Below, in pieces: positions 13,449 through 15,876 of a stretch of 15,876 nt of DNA. The stretch's first letter is position 1. Every line of letters begins with the position of its first letter. The stretch covers positions 1 through 15,876 of the forward strand of contig CAVEQO010000043.1 of assembly GCA_963617965.1 (NCBI GenBank), in the 5' to 3' direction. The stretch is from UBA6382 sp963617965. Lineage in GTDB: Bacteria; Bacteroidota; Bacteroidia; Bacteroidales; Bacteroidaceae. The notes beneath the pieces are model-generated. The model did no database searches, was not told the DNA's origin, and was given only the letters and a program-made list of their open reading frames with translations. The translations under genes and the position numbers were made by a program.

Positions 13449-15314
13449 ATGTCAAACTACAAATTGGACGAGCTTCTCGCCATGTCCGGCGATGAGATAC
13501 GCTCTATTGCCCAGTCGGTGGGTGTAGCTGTCAAAGCGTCAGACTCACTACAGGAAATCGCATACATGATAATAGACGCACAGGCTGTTGCCGGTTCGCA
13601 GGGACAGTCGCAGAACACGAAAAAAATGCGTGCTGCGAAAAGTTCCACTTCTGCCGTAAAGAAACGCTCTTCAAAGGAAGCGGATAAGGATTCCTCCACT
13701 GCAACTCAGGAAGAACCTGCCAAGAAGCGCACTGTGCGCCGCCGTAAGACAACGGAAGAGACAACCCCATCTGCCCCTGCGGCAGAAGCCCCGCAACCTC
13801 TTGAAGAGCCGCAGAGCCTCATGGAACAGACGGAGGTCGAGCCTGTAGCCAAGCCTCGCAGGCGCATGCGCAAGACTGCGACTTCGGTAACGTCTGTGGC
13901 GGAAGAAAAACAGGAGGAATCTGCTGATACCTCTTCTGTGGTCGCAGAAGAAACCGCCGTCCGGGAATCTGCTGCAAAAGTTGCAGAACCAGAGCGGGAC
14001 TTTGTCATAATACAAGACTTGCCGCCGCTTGAATCCGAAGACAACGCTTTGGACTTGTCTTCAGGCAAGGCGTCTGGTGAAGAGGCGGCTGCTGCCGAGC
14101 CCGTTTCACAGAAAAAAGAATTCTCCCAACTTCAAGCCCGTGCCGGCGCAAAGGCTTCGGAACAGTTGCGTGGAAATGCCCAATCTTATGATTTCGGCGA
14201 TTCTATTGTCTCGTGCGGAGTGCTTGACACGACATCTGAGGGTCAGGCTTTCCTTCGTTCGGCGGACTATAACTACCTGTCGTCGCCCGATGATATATAT
14301 GTATCAAGCCAGCAGATAAAGAATTATGGTCTCAAGATGGGCGATGTGGTGGAGTGCAGCGTCAGGATGCCGCGCGAAAACGAGAAATGTTTTTCTCTGT
14401 CCAAGGTGATGCGCATCAATGGGCTCACGCCTGATCAAGTGCGCGACCGCTTGTCTTTTGAGCACCTCACACCGCTTTTCCCCAATGAGAAATTCCGTCT
14501 TTGCAAGGGTGATGGTTCTGACAGCCTGTCGGCTCGTATAGTGGATCTCTTTGCTCCGATAGGCAAAGGGCAGCGCGCGCTGCTTGTGGCGCAGCCCAAG
14601 ACCGGCAAGACGATGCTTATGAAAACCATCGCCAACGCCATTGCTGCCAATCATCCTGAAGCATACCTTATGATGCTGCTTATTGACGAACGCCCGGAGG
14701 AGGTCACTGATATGGCGCGCACTGTCAATGCGGAAGTCATTGCCTCCACCTTTGATGAGCCTGCCTCCAATCATGTGAGAATTGCAGCCATCGTGCTTGA
14801 GAAGGCGAAACGCATGGTCGAGTGTGGACATGATGTGGTGATTTTCCTTGATTCCATAACGCGTCTGGCGCGCGCATACAACACGGTGGCTCCGGCAAGC
14901 GGTAAAATACTCACTGGCGGTGTTGATGCAAACGCTCTCCAAAAACCGAAACGCTTTTTCGGAGCGGCCCGCAATATTGAGGGAGGCGGTTCACTGACCA
15001 TTATCGCGACAGCACTCATTGACACAGGCAGCAAGATGGACGAGGTGATTTTCGAGGAATTCAAGGGGACGGGTAATATGGAATTGCAGCTTGACCGCAA
15101 CCTGAGCAACAAACGGATATTCCCGGCCGTAAACTGTGTGGCATCGTCAACACGCCGCGACGACTTGCTCCACGACAAGATGACTCTTGACCGAATGTGG
15201 GTTCTGCGTAACCATATCGCCGAAATGACCTCCATGGAGTCGATGAACGTAATACGCAACCTGATGGAGAAAACAAAAAACAACGAAGAATTCCTTTTGG
15301 GTATGAATTCTTGA
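13449..15314 (+). CDS. rho: Transcription termination factor Rho with long disordered insertion
   Basis: A 621-residue hexameric RNA helicase that ends transcription at rut sites. Domains in order: the N-terminal SAP-like helical domain (1-47); a low-complexity insertion (about 48-245) rich in Ala, Glu, Ser, Thr and Lys/Arg patches such as KKRTVRRRK (92-100) and KPRRRMRK (135-142); the cold-shock RNA-binding domain (about 249-325, FLRSADYNYLSSPDDIYVS); and the RecA-like ATPase. The ATPase has Walker A at 381-388 (AQPKTGKT), Walker B VVIFLDSITRLARAYN (463-478), the Q-loop region LTGGVDANALQKPKRFF, and the R-loop neighbourhood FEEFKGTGNMEL. E. coli Rho is about 419 residues, so roughly 200 residues are extra. 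In Bacteroides thetaiotaomicron a comparable Rho insertion has been reported to drive phase separation. The gene has its own promoter, long leader and terminator. Confidence 0.97.
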   Translation: MSNYKLDELLAMSGDEIRSIAQSVGVAVKASDSLQEIAYMIIDAQAVAGSQGQSQNTKKMRAAKSSTSAVKKRSSKEADKDSSTATQEEPAKKRTVRRRKTTEETTPSAPAAEAPQPLEEPQSLMEQTEVEPVAKPRRRMRKTATSVTSVAEEKQEESADTSSVVAEETAVRESAAKVAEPERDFVIIQDLPPLESEDNALDLSSGKASGEEAAAAEPVSQKKEFSQLQARAGAKASEQLRGNAQSYDFGDSIVSCGVLDTTSEGQAFLRSADYNYLSSPDDIYVSSQQIKNYGLKMGDVVECSVRMPRENEKCFSLSKVMRINGLTPDQVRDRLSFEHLTPLFPNEKFRLCKGDGSDSLSARIVDLFAPIGKGQRALLVAQPKTGKTMLMKTIANAIAANHPEAYLMMLLIDERPEEVTDMARTVNAEVIASTFDEPASNHVRIAAIVLEKAKRMVECGHDVVIFLDSITRLARAYNTVAPASGKILTGGVDANALQKPKRFFGAARNIEGGGSLTIIATALIDTGSKMDEVIFEEFKGTGNMELQLDRNLSNKRIFPAVNCVASSTRRDDLLHDKMTLDRMWVLRNHIAEMTSMESMNVIRNLMEKTKNNEEFLLGMNS

Positions 15315-15363
15315 TATCCGTTGCTCTGGTATAGTCGCAAGACTTTTCCGGAAAGAATAGAGG

Positions 15364-15411
15364 AAGCCAAAGATTCCGACAGCCACTGGCAACAGGAGTC
15401 TTTGGCTTTTT
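15364..15411 (+). terminator. Strong intrinsic terminator of rho
   Basis: A 14-bp stem: AAGCCAAAGATTCC (15364-15377) pairs with GGAGTCTTTGGCTT (15395-15408) with one T-G wobble. The T run continues to 15411. The 17-nt loop contains a small GCCA/TGGC element. It lies 49 nt beyond the rho stop and separates rho from the rRNA operon. Confidence 0.9.
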
Positions 15412-15532
15412 CCTTCCCGTGCGTTTCTCCGGCGCTCTTCCCGTCCTTTCCTTTTCCCCGCCGTTTTTTTGTCTGTTGTCCTGCCTTTTTGTGTGTTTTT
15501 CTGCAAGCCGGTGTTTCCAAAATTCGCCCTGT

Positions 15533-15554
15533 GAAAAAAAATCCGTTTTTTTTC
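15533..15554 (+). promoter_or_regulatory. A8/T8 tracts upstream of the rRNA promoter (UP-element-like)
   Basis: G-A8-TCCG-T8-C forms a 9-bp inverted repeat at about -69 to -48 relative to the predicted start. A and T tracts just upstream of the -33 element are where an UP element or a bent-DNA activator would sit at a strong rRNA promoter. Confidence 0.5.
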
Positions 15555-15563
15555 CTGTTTTTC

Positions 15564-15595
15564 CTTGGCTGTTCGGTCTGGAGTCTGTACTTTTG
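15564..15595 (+). promoter_or_regulatory. rRNA operon promoter
   Basis: CTTG (15564-15567; one base off TTTG), a 20-nt spacer, and TACTTTTG (15588-15595; exact TAnnTTTG). The predicted start is near 15602, giving a leader of about 213 nt before 16S rRNA. Position, spacing and upstream A/T tracts all fit an rRNA promoter. Confidence 0.75.
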
Positions 15596-15606
15596 CACTC
15601 GCTTTC

Positions 15607-15636
15607 GCCGCGCAACGGGCCTGTTGCCCGTGCGGC
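15607..15636 (+). ncRNA. Hairpin near the 5' end of the rRNA leader
   Basis: GCCGC (15607-15611) pairs with GCGGC (15632-15636), and ACGGGC (15615-15620) pairs with GCCCGT (15626-15631). A 3-nt bulge lies on the left side and the loop is CTGTT. It is a stable 11-bp GC-rich structure within about 5 nt of the predicted transcript start. It has no T tail, so it is not a terminator. Confidence 0.6.
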
Positions 15637-15645
15637 GCATTGCGG

Positions 15646-15660
15646 AGAGATCTTTGAGAG
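15646..15660 (+). promoter_or_regulatory. boxA-like antitermination motif in the rRNA leader
   Basis: The segment AGAGATCTTTGAGAG resembles the boxA core TTCTTTGA seen in bacterial rRNA leaders, where NusB and S10 bind. It lies between the two leader hairpins, a normal place for boxA. The match is short and unproven. Confidence 0.4.
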
Positions 15661-15689
15661 GCTTACATAACGACAATGAAGTACAGGAA

Positions 15690-15709
15690 CAAGCACAGCG
15701 ATGTGCTTG
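15690..15709 (+). ncRNA. GNRA-capped hairpin in the rRNA leader
   Basis: CAAGCACA (15690-15697) pairs perfectly with TGTGCTTG (15702-15709) around the tetraloop GCGA, a GNRA loop. This is a well-formed RNA hairpin about 105 nt before mature 16S rRNA, possibly part of the processing or assembly leader. Confidence 0.65.
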
Positions 15710-15814
15710 GGTATGGTGTTGAGAACCGTCAACGGCCCTCCCGCGCGCCGCGCCTCGTTGCGTGCGTCCGGGTGGGCGGAAACGATTTTGATCTTATACA
15801 AGAGATTATATTTT

Positions 15815-15876
15815 ACAATGAAGAGTTTGATCCTGGCTCAGGATGAACGCTAGCTACAGGCTTAACACATGCAAGT
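15815..15876 (+). rRNA. rrs: 16S ribosomal RNA, 5' end (cut by window edge)
   Basis: The universal start AGAGTTTGATCCTGGCTCAG is at 15822-15841 and is followed by GATGAACGCTAGCTACAGGC and TTAACACATGCAAGT. The CTAGCTACAGGC wording is characteristic of Bacteroidales. The mature 5' end is placed at about 15815 by alignment to the E. coli end from memory, so it may be off by a few bases. The rest of the gene lies beyond the window. Confidence 0.98.

Larger units (their letters stand above)
15412..15814 (+). other. Spacer, promoter and leader of the rRNA operon
   Basis: This 403-base interval has no credible gene. 15412-15500 is strikingly pyrimidine-rich on the plus strand. 15533-15554 holds A8 and T8 tracts, 15564-15595 a promoter, and 15602-15814 the transcribed leader with two clear hairpins, a boxA-like motif and a GC-rich patch (15736-15780) that can also fold. 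Confidence 0.8.

Noticed and set aside
1..15876. CRISPR arrays, tRNAs, insertion sequences, toxin-antitoxin or defence genes
   Set aside because: No regularly spaced repeats, no cloverleaf in the gaps, no transposase or terminal repeats, and every long frame not listed is a shadow of a housekeeping gene.

Overview
The window is a housekeeping stretch of a Bacteroidales chromosome. The evidence is threefold. The last 62 bases are the 5' end of a 16S rRNA gene with the wording typical of that order (GATGAACGCTAGCTACAGGC). The promoters follow the Bacteroidetes pattern TTTG-N19/21-TAnnTTTG rather than the E. coli pattern. Several proteins are Bacteroidetes types: a Rho with a long low-complexity insertion, an acidic-tagged DUF4827-like lipoprotein, and an S9 peptidase whose length and active-site numbering match the prolyl tripeptidyl peptidase of Porphyromonas gingivalis. 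A Prevotellaceae-like genus is my guess, but the 62 rRNA bases cannot decide it.

Layout. (1) Positions 1-2431, minus strand: rpe followed by comEC, ending at a 36-base near-perfect palindrome (20-55). (2) 2577-4455, plus strand: nrnA-type DHH phosphoesterase, then a DUF4827-like lipoprotein with its own promoter, closed by an intrinsic terminator. (3) 4556-5594, plus: greA behind a leader of about 109 nt with a 10-bp inverted repeat, then a HIT-family protein. (4) 5617-7139, plus: an OmpH/Skp periplasmic chaperone and murI. (5) 7212-13174, minus, converging on murI: a probable four-gene operon transcribed cysE, rlmL, S9 peptidase, purD, with gaps of 38 nt, an 8-nt overlap and 29 nt. (6) 13224-15411, plus: rho with a near-ideal promoter, a leader of about 190 nt and a strong terminator. 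(7) 15412-15876: a pyrimidine-rich spacer, an rRNA promoter with A8/T8 tracts upstream, a structured leader, and the start of 16S rRNA.

How the genes relate. Most are core functions: pentose phosphate pathway (rpe), peptidoglycan precursor D-glutamate (murI), outer-membrane protein folding (ompH), transcription elongation and termination (greA, rho), purine and cysteine synthesis (purD, cysE), rRNA modification (rlmL), nanoRNA turnover (nrnA), DNA uptake (comEC) and periplasmic peptide processing (S9 peptidase). No mobile element, CRISPR array, toxin-antitoxin pair or defence cassette is visible. The items most worth a second look are the disordered Rho insertion, the greA and rho leaders, the comEC-distal palindrome, the PtpA-like peptidase translationally overlapped with an rRNA methyltransferase, and the rho-rRNA junction.
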